Below, piece after piece: positions 1 through 8,793 of a stretch of DNA of 37,286 nt. How positions within the stretch are numbered: position 1 is the stretch's first letter; each line of letters starts with the position of its first letter. Origin of the DNA: a virus; the IMG/VR virus record IMGVR_UViG_3300032116_000611, positions 1 through 37,286 of that record. The stretch is one strand, 5' to 3'. Under the pieces are notes generated by a model. The model made no database searches. It was not told where the DNA came from and saw only the letters and a list, made by a program, of their open reading frames with translations. A program made the translations under genes and the position numbers.

Positions 1-1
1 A

Positions 2-3000
2 TCCTCAGGTGCACAATCAGCTATCGTTGGTGGACTATCCAATTCAGCTGCAGGAATTAGATCATTTATTGGTGGTGGTAACGCTAACTGTGGTACCACA
101 ACATACACAGTGGTAGCAGGTGGTACAGGAAATACATCCTCTGGATATGCTTCAGCAACAGTGGGAGGTATTACAAATACAGCCTCTGGTAATATATCAT
201 TTGTTGGAGGAGGTGTTTCAAACACTGCTAGTGGATATAGAGCCACTGTAACTGGAGGATATGGAAACGTTGCATCCACCTTACATTCATTTGTAGGAGC
301 TGGTACTGCTAATACAGCACAAGGAATCACCTCTGTTATAGCAGGTGGTAACTGTAACTTTGTATGTAATTCTACATCTGCATGTCTAGCTTTTGGAGCA
401 GTTGTAGTAGGAGGTGTTGGTAACAACACTACAGGAGGTACTTGGTCATTAGCTTCTTGTGCATTTACAGTGGCTCCAACAGTGTGCAATGCAGGTCCCT
501 ATTCTTTCATAGGAGGTGGTTTTCAGAATAGAGCAGCAGCTAATGCATCTACTGTAGGAGGTGGTGTTGCAAATACTGCTTCAGGTTATAGATCATCTGT
601 TTTAGGAGGTCAAGGAAACTGTTCTATTAACAGCTATTCTACCTTAGGAGGTGGTATTAATAATACGTCTTCTGGAAATGTTTCTACAATAGCTGGAGGT
701 AATGCTAATACAGCATCAGGAGATCATTCTACTGTTGCAGGAGGTATATCTAACACTGCTTCAGGTTATCGTGCAATAGTAGGTGGAGGTGCATCTAATA
801 CAGCCTCAGGCAATTGGTCCGCTGTATTAGGAGGAATTGCTAACAATTCAGTGGGAGGCTATTCTTTCATAGGCGCAGGTTCTAATAACAATGCTGGAGG
901 ATTACAAGCTACTGTAAGTGGTGGATATTCAAACTCAGCAGCTAACAACTATTCTACTATTAGTGGTGGATATGACAATACAGCATCAGGACTTGTTAGT
1001 TCTCTTGTAGGTGGTTTTAGAAACTTGGCTTCAGGCAATTGTAGTTTTGTTGGAGGTGGTTGTGCTAACTGTGCAACAAGTGATTATGCGTCTGTAGTAG
1101 GAGGTCAATTAAACTGTGCCACTGCAGGCTATTCATTTACTGGTGGTGGTTACAATAACAAAGCAACAAACTCACAAGCGACTGTAGCAGGAGGTTATGG
1201 CAACTTAGCTTCTGGTGCGAGAGGATTTGTGGGAGGAGGTCATACTAACACTGCATCAACATACGCTTCTGTAGTAGCAGGTGGTTATGGTAACAGAGCC
1301 TGCACAAGTGACTATTCAACAGTGGGCGGCGGTCTTGAAAATGTAGCATCAGGATGTGCTTCTGTGGTTTCAGGAGGTCAGACTAGCAATGCAACTGGAG
1401 CAAGATCTACAGTGGGAGGTGGACAGTCAAACACTGCTTCTGGTAACTGTTCATTTGTAGGAGGTGGTCAGTCTAATACAGCTTCAGGTGCATGGTCTAC
1501 TGTAGGAGGAGGATGTTCTAATAATGCATCTCAGAATAGATCAGCTATAGCAGGCGGTGGTTCAAATAGTGCTACTCAACCTTTATCTTTTGTTGGGGGA
1601 GGTTATGGTAACACTTCATCAGCTACATATGCAATGATAGGCGGTGGTTATTTAAACACTGCAAGTAATAATTATTCTGCTATAGCAGGTGGTAGAAATA
1701 ATGCTGCAAGTGGTGTAGCTTCATTTATTGGTGGTGGCTCTACTAACACAGCTTCAGGAAACTGTTCAACAGTAGGAGGAGGTAAAAGTAATACAGCATC
1801 AGGTATTTATTCATTCATAGGAGGCGGGGATTTAAACAGCTCTTCATGTAACAGAGCAACTATTGGAGGAGGATACAGCAACACTTCATCAGCACTATAT
1901 TCTACTATTTCAGGTGGATATAAAAACTATGCACAAGGAAATAGTTCTTTTGTAGGTGGTGGGGTTTGTAATATGATTTGTTGTGCCACTGCAACCTGTT
2001 GTTCAGTAGGTGCCACTATTGCAGGTGGTGTTGGTAATAATACAAGTGGTGGAACCTTTTCAGTAGCAGGTTATTTCACCGTAGCACCAACAACTCTTTA
2101 TGCGGCAGGTCAATTCTCTACAATTGGTGGTGGATTCCAAAATAGAGTGCAAGGTGCTTGTGCAACAGTTGCTGGTGGTGCAGCTAACGTTGCTTGTGGA
2201 AATAGATCGTTTATTGGAGGTGGTGATTCTAACTGTGCTACTAATGAAAGATCAGTAGTGGGCGGTGGATACAACAACACTTCATCTGGGGCTTATTCAA
2301 CAGTATCAGGAGGTTATCAAAACTGTGCCACTTCAATACATTCAACTGTTGGAGGAGGTAGAGCAAATAGAGCTACAGATAGTTACACAACAGTGGGAGG
2401 TGGATGGAACAACTTAGCCTCTGCAGTAAGATCTACAATTGCTGGTGGTGAGTCCAACTGCACTCCATCAGGAGGATATGCAACTGTTGGAGGAGGTTTC
2501 TTGAATATGGCATGCGGTCAAATGGCTGTTGTTGGAGGAGGTAGAGCAAATACTGGCTCAGGGACTTATTCTGTGGTTTCAGGAGGTTGCGTTAACACTG
2601 CTTCTGGTACATACTCATCTGTGGGTGGTGGTAGAAACAACTCTGCATCTTCTACAGGTTCTAGAGTAGGAGGTGGTAGAAACAACGTATCATCTAATAC
2701 AGATTCTGTTGTAGGTGGAGGAAACAGTAACACTGCATCAGGAGCACATTCAACAGTATCAGGTGGATATCAAAACGCAGCATCAGGTGCTTGTGCTACT
2801 ATAGCAGGAGGTAGAGCAGGTACAGCTTCTGCCGCATACGCATCAATAGGTGGTGGTACTGCAAATTTAGCATGCGGAACTCTTTCAACTGTGGCCGGAG
2901 GCCAAAGTAATACTGCTAGTGGTGCTAGAGCTTTTGCAGGTGGAGGTCAAAATAACACTGCATCAGGAAATTATTCTACAGTAGCAGGAGGTAGAGCTAA

Positions 3001-5842
3001 CACTGCTTCTGGTACATCAGGAGGCGGATTTGCATTCATAGGTGGAGGTTGTGGAAATACTGTATCTGGAGGTTATGCTTCTGTAGTGGTGGGTGGATGT
3101 GCAAACTGTGCTACATCTACACGTTCAACAGTAGTTGGAGGTAATCTTAATAAAGCGTTAAATGCTTCTACATTTGTAGGAGGCGGTGAAATCAACTGTG
3201 CTGTAGGTGTATTTGATGTTGTAGTGGGAGGATTTAATAATACAAATGCCTCTAGCTGTATGTCATTCATTGGTGGTGGTTGCTACAACTACATCTCAAC
3301 AGGTGTTTGGCAAACACTCGTAGGTGGTATTTGTAACTGTATCACATCAGGAGGATACAACTTTATTGGTGGTGGTTATAGAAACTGTTTAATTGGTAGT
3401 GCTTCTGAATCAGCAGTTGTAGTAGGAGGTACTAATACAGTAAGTAATTCATATTCTGCAATCTTAGCAGGTTCAGCAAACACAGTATCAGGTAAGTGTT
3501 CATCACTTGCTGGAGGTAGAGCAAACAGTGTTTCAGCAGATCTATCATTTATAGGAGGTGGTCTTAGTAACACAGCCTCAGGTGCTTGTTCTTTTATTGG
3601 TGGTGGTCAAGGAAATATATCTTCAGCTGGTCTATCTACAATTGCAGGTGGATTGAACAACCGTTCATGTGGAACTTATTCAACGGTGTCAGGAGGCTAT
3701 CTCAACTGTGCAACTGGTATTTTTGATGCTGTAGGAGGAGGTTGTTTTAATAGAGCATCAAATGGTTATTCAACTGTAGCAGGTGGTAATACTAACTTAG
3801 CTAATGGAGGTAGAGCTACTATAGGAGGAGGACAATCTAACTCAGCTAGTGGATACGCTTCTACAATAGCTGGAGGTAGAGCTAACACAACCTCTAATAC
3901 ATATTCCACTGTAGGTGGAGGATTAAGTAATCTATCATCAGGATTTGCTTCTACAATAGCAGGTGGTAGAAGTAACTGTGCCACTTCTGATGATGCAACA
4001 GTGGGAGGTGGATTAAGTAACACAGCATCTGCTTACAGAGCAACAGTTGCAGGTGGTAGAAAAAACTGTTCTACAGCTTGCCATGCTACAGTAAGTGGTG
4101 GATATGACAACGCCGCTTTATGCATTAATGGTACAATATCAGGAGGTCAGGGTAACAGAGTGTGTGGAGTTGCTGGTAGTGTTGGAGGTGGTGTATTTAA
4201 CTGTGCTACAGGAGCTTGTTCTGCAATCCTAGGTGGTTGTGGTAACACTGCATCAGCTTGTTGGGCAGGTGCATTCGGTTGCAACTTAAATGCAAACGTA
4301 GCCAAGACATTCTTTACTAACAACCAATGTATATCAGGCCAGTTAGTAGTCTCTGCTTCAGGAGGAGTTCAAACAGCCTGCTTCTTTGGTTCAGGCTCAA
4401 CCTTACTGTCTGTTGATGGTTCACAAGGTCGACTTCTAGAAGTAACAGACGATCTTTCTTGTTCTATTTTCTCAGCCAATACTATTGCAGGCCTTCCTGT
4501 TATAGAAGCCTTCTCTAACTATTGTGTTAGTCTAGGACAGTACAATGGTCACAAGTTCGAGGTGACTTGTAGATCTATCAGAGGTGGTAAGTGTAATACT
4601 GCATCAGGCATATACAGTTTTGTAGGAGGAGGTTGTTGTAATACGGCATCAAACTATTATTCATTTGTTGGAGAGGGAACATTTAACACCGCATCAGGAG
4701 TTAGAGCTACTATTGTTAATGGATCACAAAACTGTGCTTCAGCCAACTGCTCAATTATTGTAGGAGGCTCTAGTAATACCGCTTGTTCTGGATTTGCTTC
4801 TATAGTAGGAGGCGCACTTCATACCGCTTCAGGATATGGTTCATTTATAGGTGGTGGACTATGTAACCGTGTAACAACAACCTATTCAACTATCCCTGGT
4901 GGTAGACAAAACTGTGCTAATAACACTTATTCATTTATAGGCGGTGGTTATCTTAACTGTGCTACAAACACTTATACGACTATATCTGGTGGTTATAGTA
5001 ACGTAGCTTCTGCTGCTTATTCAACACTATCTGGTGGATACAATAATACTGCTTCTGGTACATACTCTGTAGTCGGAGGAGGATTTACAAACTGTGCTAC
5101 TTCAACAAGAAGTACTGTAGCTGGAGGTATGAATAATAGAGCTACTGCTCCTAGAAGTACAGTTGCAGGAGGAGAAGCTAATACATCATCAGGATACTAC
5201 GGATTTGTAGGTGGCGGCTTATATAACTGTGTTACATATACTCATACAACAATTGGTGGAGGTTGCCGTAACTGTGTCATAGGATGTTCTACTTCAGGTG
5301 TAATTGCAGGTGGATCTTGCAATACTATTAGTGGCTACGGTAATGATTCTGGTATATTAGGTGGTTTTGCTAACTGTGTTAACAGTCACGCTAACGCACA
5401 TATCATTGGATCATGTATTACTAGTACAGCTCAAAACTACACCTTTGTAAATAACTTATGTTGTACAGGTGGCGGTCTTTCTGACTGTCGTGTTAAAAAC
5501 ACAATTGAGCCTGTTAGATTCAGTCTTAATGAACTTACCAAACTTCAACCAGTTAGCTATTGTTGGAATGGTGATACATCATGCCATAAGAAGTACGGCT
5601 TCTTGGCTCAAGATGTACAACAAGCAATGTCTTGTGTGGTTACTTGCAATCAACTACACCGTCTAGGTCCTAATGGTACACAAGTACTTGGAGGAGATGG
5701 TGAACCACTTCTTGCCTTTGAAAAAGATGCAATCTATGCTTCATACATCAATGCCTTCAAAGAGTTGAAACAAGAGAATGATCAGCTGAAAGCTAGAATA
5801 GAAGCAATAGAAGCCATACTCAAGAAAAATAACCTGTTATAA
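2..5842 (+). CDS. Giant cysteine-rich beta-roll tail fibre with C-terminal S74 chaperone domain (5' end outside window)
   Basis: The reading frame is open from base 2, so the true start lies upstream; the GTG at 110 is only an internal codon. The visible ~1945 residues are mostly a 15-residue repeat of the form GGG-x-x-N-T-A-S-G-x-x-S-T/F-V/I, about a hundred copies, which resembles the YadA-head/trimeric-adhesin beta-roll. A non-repeat domain interrupts the array at about 4260-4590, after which repeats resume. From about 5480 the motif SDCRVKN starts an intramolecular chaperone domain (peptidase S74 family), followed by a C-terminal coiled coil (about 5755-5835). In that family the chaperone trimerises the fibre and then cleaves itself off at a conserved Ser, here probably the TCT codon at 5480-5482. 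I counted about 80 Cys by eye, which is unusual. The likely role is a receptor-binding side or tail fibre. The glycan block follows directly downstream. Confidence 0.9.
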   Translation, partial: SSGAQSAIVGGLSNSAAGIRSFIGGGNANCGTTTYTVVAGGTGNTSSGYASATVGGITNTASGNISFVGGGVSNTASGYRATVTGGYGNVASTLHSFVGAGTANTAQGITSVIAGGNCNFVCNSTSACLAFGAVVVGGVGNNTTGGTWSLASCAFTVAPTVCNAGPYSFIGGGFQNRAAANASTVGGGVANTASGYRSSVLGGQGNCSINSYSTLGGGINNTSSGNVSTIAGGNANTASGDHSTVAGGISNTASGYRAIVGGGASNTASGNWSAVLGGIANNSVGGYSFIGAGSNNNAGGLQATVSGGYSNSAANNYSTISGGYDNTASGLVSSLVGGFRNLASGNCSFVGGGCANCATSDYASVVGGQLNCATAGYSFTGGGYNNKATNSQATVAGGYGNLASGARGFVGGGHTNTASTYASVVAGGYGNRACTSDYSTVGGGLENVASGCASVVSGGQTSNATGARSTVGGGQSNTASGNCSFVGGGQSNTASGAWSTVGGGCSNNASQNRSAIAGGGSNSATQPLSFVGGGYGNTSSATYAMIGGGYLNTASNNYSAIAGGRNNAASGVASFIGGGSTNTASGNCSTVGGGKSNTASGIYSFIGGGDLNSSSCNRATIGGGYSNTSSALYSTISGGYKNYAQGNSSFVGGGVCNMICCATATCCSVGATIAGGVGNNTSGGTFSVAGYFTVAPTTLYAAGQFSTIGGGFQNRVQGACATVAGGAANVACGNRSFIGGGDSNCATNERSVVGGGYNNTSSGAYSTVSGGYQNCATSIHSTVGGGRANRATDSYTTVGGGWNNLASAVRSTIAGGESNCTPSGGYATVGGGFLNMACGQMAVVGGGRANTGSGTYSVVSGGCVNTASGTYSSVGGGRNNSASSTGSRVGGGRNNVSSNTDSVVGGGNSNTASGAHSTVSGGYQNAASGACATIAGGRAGTASAAYASIGGGTANLACGTLSTVAGGQSNTASGARAFAGGGQNNTASGNYSTVAGGRANTASGTSGGGFAFIGGGCGNTVSGGYASVVVGGCANCATSTRSTVVGGNLNKALNASTFVGGGEINCAVGVFDVVVGGFNNTNASSCMSFIGGGCYNYISTGVWQTLVGGICNCITSGGYNFIGGGYRNCLIGSASESAVVVGGTNTVSNSYSAILAGSANTVSGKCSSLAGGRANSVSADLSFIGGGLSNTASGACSFIGGGQGNISSAGLSTIAGGLNNRSCGTYSTVSGGYLNCATGIFDAVGGGCFNRASNGYSTVAGGNTNLANGGRATIGGGQSNSASGYASTIAGGRANTTSNTYSTVGGGLSNLSSGFASTIAGGRSNCATSDDATVGGGLSNTASAYRATVAGGRKNCSTACHATVSGGYDNAALCINGTISGGQGNRVCGVAGSVGGGVFNCATGACSAILGGCGNTASACWAGAFGCNLNANVAKTFFTNNQCISGQLVVSASGGVQTACFFGSGSTLLSVDGSQGRLLEVTDDLSCSIFSANTIAGLPVIEAFSNYCVSLGQYNGHKFEVTCRSIRGGKCNTASGIYSFVGGGCCNTASNYYSFVGEGTFNTASGVRATIVNGSQNCASANCSIIVGGSSNTACSGFASIVGGALHTASGYGSFIGGGLCNRVTTTYSTIPGGRQNCANNTYSFIGGGYLNCATNTYTTISGGYSNVASAAYSTLSGGYNNTASGTYSVVGGGFTNCATSTRSTVAGGMNNRATAPRSTVAGGEANTSSGYYGFVGGGLYNCVTYTHTTIGGGCRNCVIGCSTSGVIAGGSCNTISGYGNDSGILGGFANCVNSHANAHIIGSCITSTAQNYTFVNNLCCTGGGLSDCRVKNTIEPVRFSLNELTKLQPVSYCWNGDTSCHKKYGFLAQDVQQAMSCVVTCNQLHRLGPNGTQVLGGDGEPLLAFEKDAIYASYINAFKELKQENDQLKARIEAIEAILKKNNLL
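4260..4590 (+). other. Non-repeat domain interrupting the fibre beta-roll
   Basis: Within the fibre gene the GGG/NTASG repeat stops, and a segment containing LLSVDGSQGRLLEVTDD and AGLPVIEAF appears. The repeats restart at about 4590. In many phage fibres a segment of this type sits just before the S74 chaperone. Its internal position here, with a second run of repeats before the chaperone, suggests that two fibre modules were fused in tandem or that a segment was duplicated. The function of this domain is not known to me. Confidence 0.6.
5480..5842 (+). other. Peptidase S74 / intramolecular chaperone domain of the fibre
   Basis: The domain begins with S-D-C-R-V-K-N and continues with ELTKLQPVSYCWN and KKYGFLAQDVQQ, all hallmarks of the endosialidase-type chaperone domain. 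It ends in a heptad-like helix (ELKQENDQLKARIEAIEAIL). Family knowledge says it assists trimer folding and is released by self-cleavage before the first Ser. The Ser codon is at 5480-5482 and the following Asp at 5483-5485. Confidence 0.85.
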
Positions 5843-5856
5843 ACTACAACTAACAC

Positions 5857-5864
5857 ATATTTAT
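5857..5864 (+). promoter_or_regulatory. Putative late-promoter element ATATTTAT
   Basis: Exact ATATTTAT, 35 bases from its first base to the ATG at 5892. It lies in the 49-base gap after the fibre gene. It is one of 11 exact copies placed before start codons in this window. Confidence 0.55.
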
Positions 5865-5891
5865 TAATAAGCAAAATAAACTTAACTAACT

Positions 5892-6233
5892 ATGATCTTC
5901 GGTAAAATTAACCCAGTAGCTACAGTATATCAACAAGCCACTCCATTTGGAACTACAACTGTAACTGGTTCTTACATGACTGCTATAGCTCGCCCATACG
6001 TTCTAGGAGCTAACCAAGTTAACTTCCAAGTTGTTTATGGTAACTGTACTTTTGACACAGGATCAGGTGCTGTTACTAACTTCCAACAAGTGTTCAGCGA
6101 TAACGTAGTACTTTCTGGAAGTGTTATCACTACTTGGGGTGAAGACGATACTGTTATCTTAGACGCTATTGCTGACCAGCAAGGAACTGAGGTTACTCAG
6201 GTTGTTTCTGGAAGTAACAATATGATGTTCTAA
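5892..6233 (+). CDS. Small protein of unknown function behind the tail fibre
   Basis: A 113-residue protein that I do not recognise. It is rich in Val, Thr, Gly and Asn with alternating hydrophobic residues, which suggests a beta-rich fold. It has no signal peptide, no membrane segment and a single Cys. It has its own upstream ATATTTAT element and follows the fibre gene by 49 bases, so a small virion or fibre-associated protein is plausible. That assignment rests on context alone. Confidence 0.65.
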   Translation: MIFGKINPVATVYQQATPFGTTTVTGSYMTAIARPYVLGANQVNFQVVYGNCTFDTGSGAVTNFQQVFSDNVVLSGSVITTWGEDDTVILDAIADQQGTEVTQVVSGSNNMMF

Positions 6234-6264
6234 AATAAATTTTTTTCTTTCAACCAGTTTTTGT

Positions 6265-6272
6265 ATATTTAG
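6265..6272 (+). promoter_or_regulatory. Near-match to the putative late-promoter element (ATATTTAG)
   Basis: ATATTTAG, one base off the ATATTTAT consensus, only 11 bases before the ATG at 6276 and preceded by a T-rich tract. It would drive the glycan operon. It is weaker and closer to the start codon than the other copies. Confidence 0.35.
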
Positions 6273-6275
6273 GTT

Positions 6276-7148
6276 ATGAACATAATCTTCCAAATAAATG
6301 GAGGTATTGGTAAGTGTGTTATGGCCACGGCTGTTTGTGAAGCCATAAAGAAAAAATACCCCGACTCTAAGCTTATCGTAGTCTCTGGCTACGCTGATGT
6401 ATTCTTGAATAACCCCCATGTATATAGGTCATACCAATACGGGGGTATTTCTTATTTCTATAGTGAGTATATTGATGGGCATGACTACAAGATCTTTGCC
6501 CATGATCCTTATGTACAAACAGAGTATGTAGAACAAAAAGAGCACCTGATCAAAACATGGTGTGAGATGTACGATGTGCCTTATAATGGTGAACAGCCTA
6601 AGATCTATTTGACAGGCCGTGAAGTCAAGTTCTTCGAGAACAAGTTCACGTCAGACAGACCGATACTACTACTTCAAACTAATGGTGGAGCTCAAACAGA
6701 GCATAAGTATAGTTGGGCTAGAGACATTCCTTCTAGTGTAGCAGTTAAGGTGATAGACCACTTTAGACTAGAGTATAATGTAGTTCATATTAGGCGTGAT
6801 GATCAAAATCAGTTTGAAGGCACATTCGGTGTCTCAGACACATTCAGAGCGCTTTGCGTATTGATCTCCATGTCCAGTAAAAGACTGTTGATTGATAGCT
6901 TTGCCCAACACGTAGCGGCTTCTATGAACCTCCCATCAACTGTGTGTTGGATAGCTAATTCACCTAAAGTGTTTGGCTACACTATGCACAACAATATATT
7001 AGCAAACCCTTTTACCACTAAGCCTGAACTTAGGAACAGTTACTTTGGTAAATTCAATATAGCTGGAGACTTGCTTGAGTTTCCTTATAACCACGAAGAC
7101 GAGATCTTCGATGTAGACAAGATAATCAAATCGATAGAACAACTATAA
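6276..7148 (+). CDS. GT9-like glycosyltransferase, possible heptosyltransferase
   Basis: A 290-residue protein with the layout of GT-B fold glycosyltransferases of the GT9/ADP-heptosyltransferase type. The N-terminal glycine-rich loop is GGIGKCVMATAV (residues 9-20), followed by an alternating beta/alpha pattern (SKLIVVSG). The C-terminal half carries LLIDSFAQHVAASMNLPSTVCW-type sequence, matching the GT9 pattern D-S-x-x-x-H-x-A-A before a Pro-containing strand. GT9 enzymes transfer heptose from ADP-heptose to lipopolysaccharide core. Genes for ADP-heptose synthesis lie 2-4 kb downstream in the same operon-like block, which supports this donor. It could instead use another nucleotide sugar or modify a phage protein. 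The acceptor cannot be read from sequence. Confidence 0.65.
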   Translation: MNIIFQINGGIGKCVMATAVCEAIKKKYPDSKLIVVSGYADVFLNNPHVYRSYQYGGISYFYSEYIDGHDYKIFAHDPYVQTEYVEQKEHLIKTWCEMYDVPYNGEQPKIYLTGREVKFFENKFTSDRPILLLQTNGGAQTEHKYSWARDIPSSVAVKVIDHFRLEYNVVHIRRDDQNQFEGTFGVSDTFRALCVLISMSSKRLLIDSFAQHVAASMNLPSTVCWIANSPKVFGYTMHNNILANPFTTKPELRNSYFGKFNIAGDLLEFPYNHEDEIFDVDKIIKSIEQL

Positions 7149-7154
7149 ACTGTT

Positions 7155-7973
7155 ATGGAAAGACTATTTCATCAATCTTCACTGCCTAGAGCAGGTTCAA
7201 CTCTTCTGCAAAACATTCTGGCACAGAACCCAGACATTTATGCTACACCTACTTCAGGCGTATTAGAATTAGTGTTCGCAGCTAGAGGTAATTACACAGA
7301 TTCACCAGAGTTTAAAGCGCAAGACGCTGAAGTAATGAAGAAGGCGTTTCTAGCCTTTTGTACTCAAGGTATGAAAGCATACTACGAAGCTATTACAGAC
7401 CAAAAGTATGTGATCGACAAGTCAAGAGGCTGGGGTATACACTACGACTTCTTGAACCTATTAAACCCTGAGCCAAAGATCATTTGCATGGTTCGTGACC
7501 TTCGTGACATTTTTGCATCAATGGAGAAGAACTATCGTAAGAACCCTGACAAACAAGACCCTATTCTTAACTGGGCACAGATGAGTGGAACAACTGTACC
7601 AAAACGTATTGACATTTGGGCACAGAATCCACCTGTAGGTATGGCGATTGAAAGACTAGGTGAGATCTTTAGAATGGGAATCGATAGCAAGATGTTGTTC
7701 GTTAAGTTCGAAGACCTTTGTTTATACCCAGAACAACAGATGCACAGAATATACACTTATCTAGACATACCATTTTATTCACATGACTTCGATAATATCG
7801 AGCAAGTAACAAAAGAAGACGACGAAGTATACGGAGCGTTTGGTGATCACGTTATCAGAACTAAGCTAGAGCCAGTGCCTTCTAAGGCAAAGACACTACT
7901 TGGCAAAGATGTAACAGATTGGATCTACAATACATACAAATGGTACTTCGATCAGTTCGGTTATAAAAAGTAA
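7155..7973 (+). CDS. PAPS-dependent sulfotransferase
   Basis: A 272-residue protein with both PAPS-binding signatures of the sulfotransferase family. The 5'-phosphosulfate loop is SSLPRAGSTLL (residues 8-18) and the 3'-phosphate-binding segment is MVRDLRDIFASM (about residues 111-122). Sulfotransferases move sulfate from 3'-phosphoadenosine-5'-phosphosulfate to a hydroxyl or amine, often on sugars. The gene starts 6 bases after the glycosyltransferase and is followed 3 bases later by an APS kinase that could supply its donor. The acceptor is unknown: host surface glycan, a heptose-containing glycan made by this block, or a virion protein. There is no signal peptide, so it should act in the cytoplasm. 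Confidence 0.85.
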   Translation: MERLFHQSSLPRAGSTLLQNILAQNPDIYATPTSGVLELVFAARGNYTDSPEFKAQDAEVMKKAFLAFCTQGMKAYYEAITDQKYVIDKSRGWGIHYDFLNLLNPEPKIICMVRDLRDIFASMEKNYRKNPDKQDPILNWAQMSGTTVPKRIDIWAQNPPVGMAIERLGEIFRMGIDSKMLFVKFEDLCLYPEQQMHRIYTYLDIPFYSHDFDNIEQVTKEDDEVYGAFGDHVIRTKLEPVPSKAKTLLGKDVTDWIYNTYKWYFDQFGYKK

Positions 7974-7976
7974 CAC

Positions 7977-8426
7977 ATGATTATATCTTTATTTGGCCAA
8001 CCACATTGTGGTAAAACAACATTGGCTAAGCAGTTAATTTCTACTCAAACATTCGATCAATACTGGAATATTGATGGCGATGAACTAAGAAACATATTCA
8101 AGAACAAGAACTTCACAAGAGAAGGTCGTATTCAGAACTTGAATAGAGCAAGTGATATTGCCCACTACATGAATAGTATAGGCTCAGCTGGTATTATATT
8201 ATCATTGATATACCCATACAAAGAAGCAAGAGACTATTTAAACAGTCTAACTGACGAAGTTAGATGGGTGTATCTAAGTTATAATGGTGAACGTGGTCGT
8301 GAGAATTATCACGTAAAAGACTTTGAACTACCACAAGAAAGTGAGAGAGTGCTTCACTTAAATACAACAGAACTAACTCCTCAAGAGTGTATTGAATCAA
8401 TCGAAAGGTATGTCTACAATAACTAA
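7977..8426 (+). CDS. cysC: Adenylylsulfate (APS) kinase
   Basis: A 149-residue P-loop kinase. GQPHCGKTT (residues 7-15) is the Walker A loop. DGDELR near residue 34 matches the APS-kinase LDGDxLR motif, R-x-x-N-x-x-R lies near residues 51-59, and IYPYKEARDYL corresponds to the family's I-x-PY-x-x-x-R segment. It phosphorylates adenylylsulfate to PAPS. Bacterial CysC is usually about 200 residues, so this is compact, with a short N-terminus. The neighbouring sulfotransferase is the obvious consumer. It overlaps the next gene by 17 bases. Confidence 0.85.
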   Translation: MIISLFGQPHCGKTTLAKQLISTQTFDQYWNIDGDELRNIFKNKNFTREGRIQNLNRASDIAHYMNSIGSAGIILSLIYPYKEARDYLNSLTDEVRWVYLSYNGERGRENYHVKDFELPQESERVLHLNTTELTPQECIESIERYVYNN

Positions 8427-8793
8427 TGTACATGAATGTCCAGGTTGTAAGATACCAAAAGGTTGGGGCCATGAACTAATCATACACAATTCTGACAAGT
8501 ATTGTGGAAAGGTTTTAGTATTCAACAAAGGTTGCAAATTTAGCATGCACTACCATTTGTTAAAGCAAGAAACGTGGTACGTCAATAAAGGATCATTCAA
8601 ATATAGATGGATTGATACAGAAAAAGGTGAGACTCTAGAGACAACACTCAAGCTAGGAGATGTTGTAACACAGTATCCAGGAATGCCTCATCAATTAGAG
8701 GCTTTAGAAGATGGAGAAATATTCGAAGTTAGCACTCAGCACTTCGACTCAGATAGTTATAGAATATGGAAAGGAGACTCACAATCTACGTAG
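8410..8793 (+). CDS. Single-domain cupin, mannose-6-phosphate isomerase/sugar-type
   Basis: I chose the ATG at 8410 (MSTITN) over an upstream TTG at 8392; the result is 127 residues overlapping the APS kinase by 17 bases. The cupin metal motif is visible: H47-Y-H49-x4-E54 in motif 1 and H94 in PGMPHQ for motif 2. KGWGHE near residue 17 recalls the KPWGxE signature of type II phosphomannose isomerase cupins. Such small cupins act as sugar-phosphate isomerases or epimerases, or bind sugar nucleotides. A CPGC pair near residue 10 adds a possible extra metal site. Membership of the sugar block supports a role in carbohydrate metabolism, but the reaction is not determined. Confidence 0.75.
   Translation: MSTITNVHECPGCKIPKGWGHELIIHNSDKYCGKVLVFNKGCKFSMHYHLLKQETWYVNKGSFKYRWIDTEKGETLETTLKLGDVVTQYPGMPHQLEALEDGEIFEVSTQHFDSDSYRIWKGDSQST

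Noticed and set aside
3073-4023. Open frames on the - strand opposite the fibre gene
   Set aside because: They are rich in repeated LPPT/NPPP-type sequence, which is simply the complement of the Gly-rich repeat. No start context or family is seen, and all other genes are on the + strand.
110-5450. Array of ~45-base repeats that could suggest a CRISPR or tandem DNA repeat
   Set aside because: The repeats are degenerate at DNA level, keep reading frame, and encode the 15-residue beta-roll repeat; there are no spacers between identical repeats.
5469-5666. A 65-residue + strand frame inside the S74 domain
   Set aside because: Lies out of frame within a clearly coding domain; no motif and no start context.
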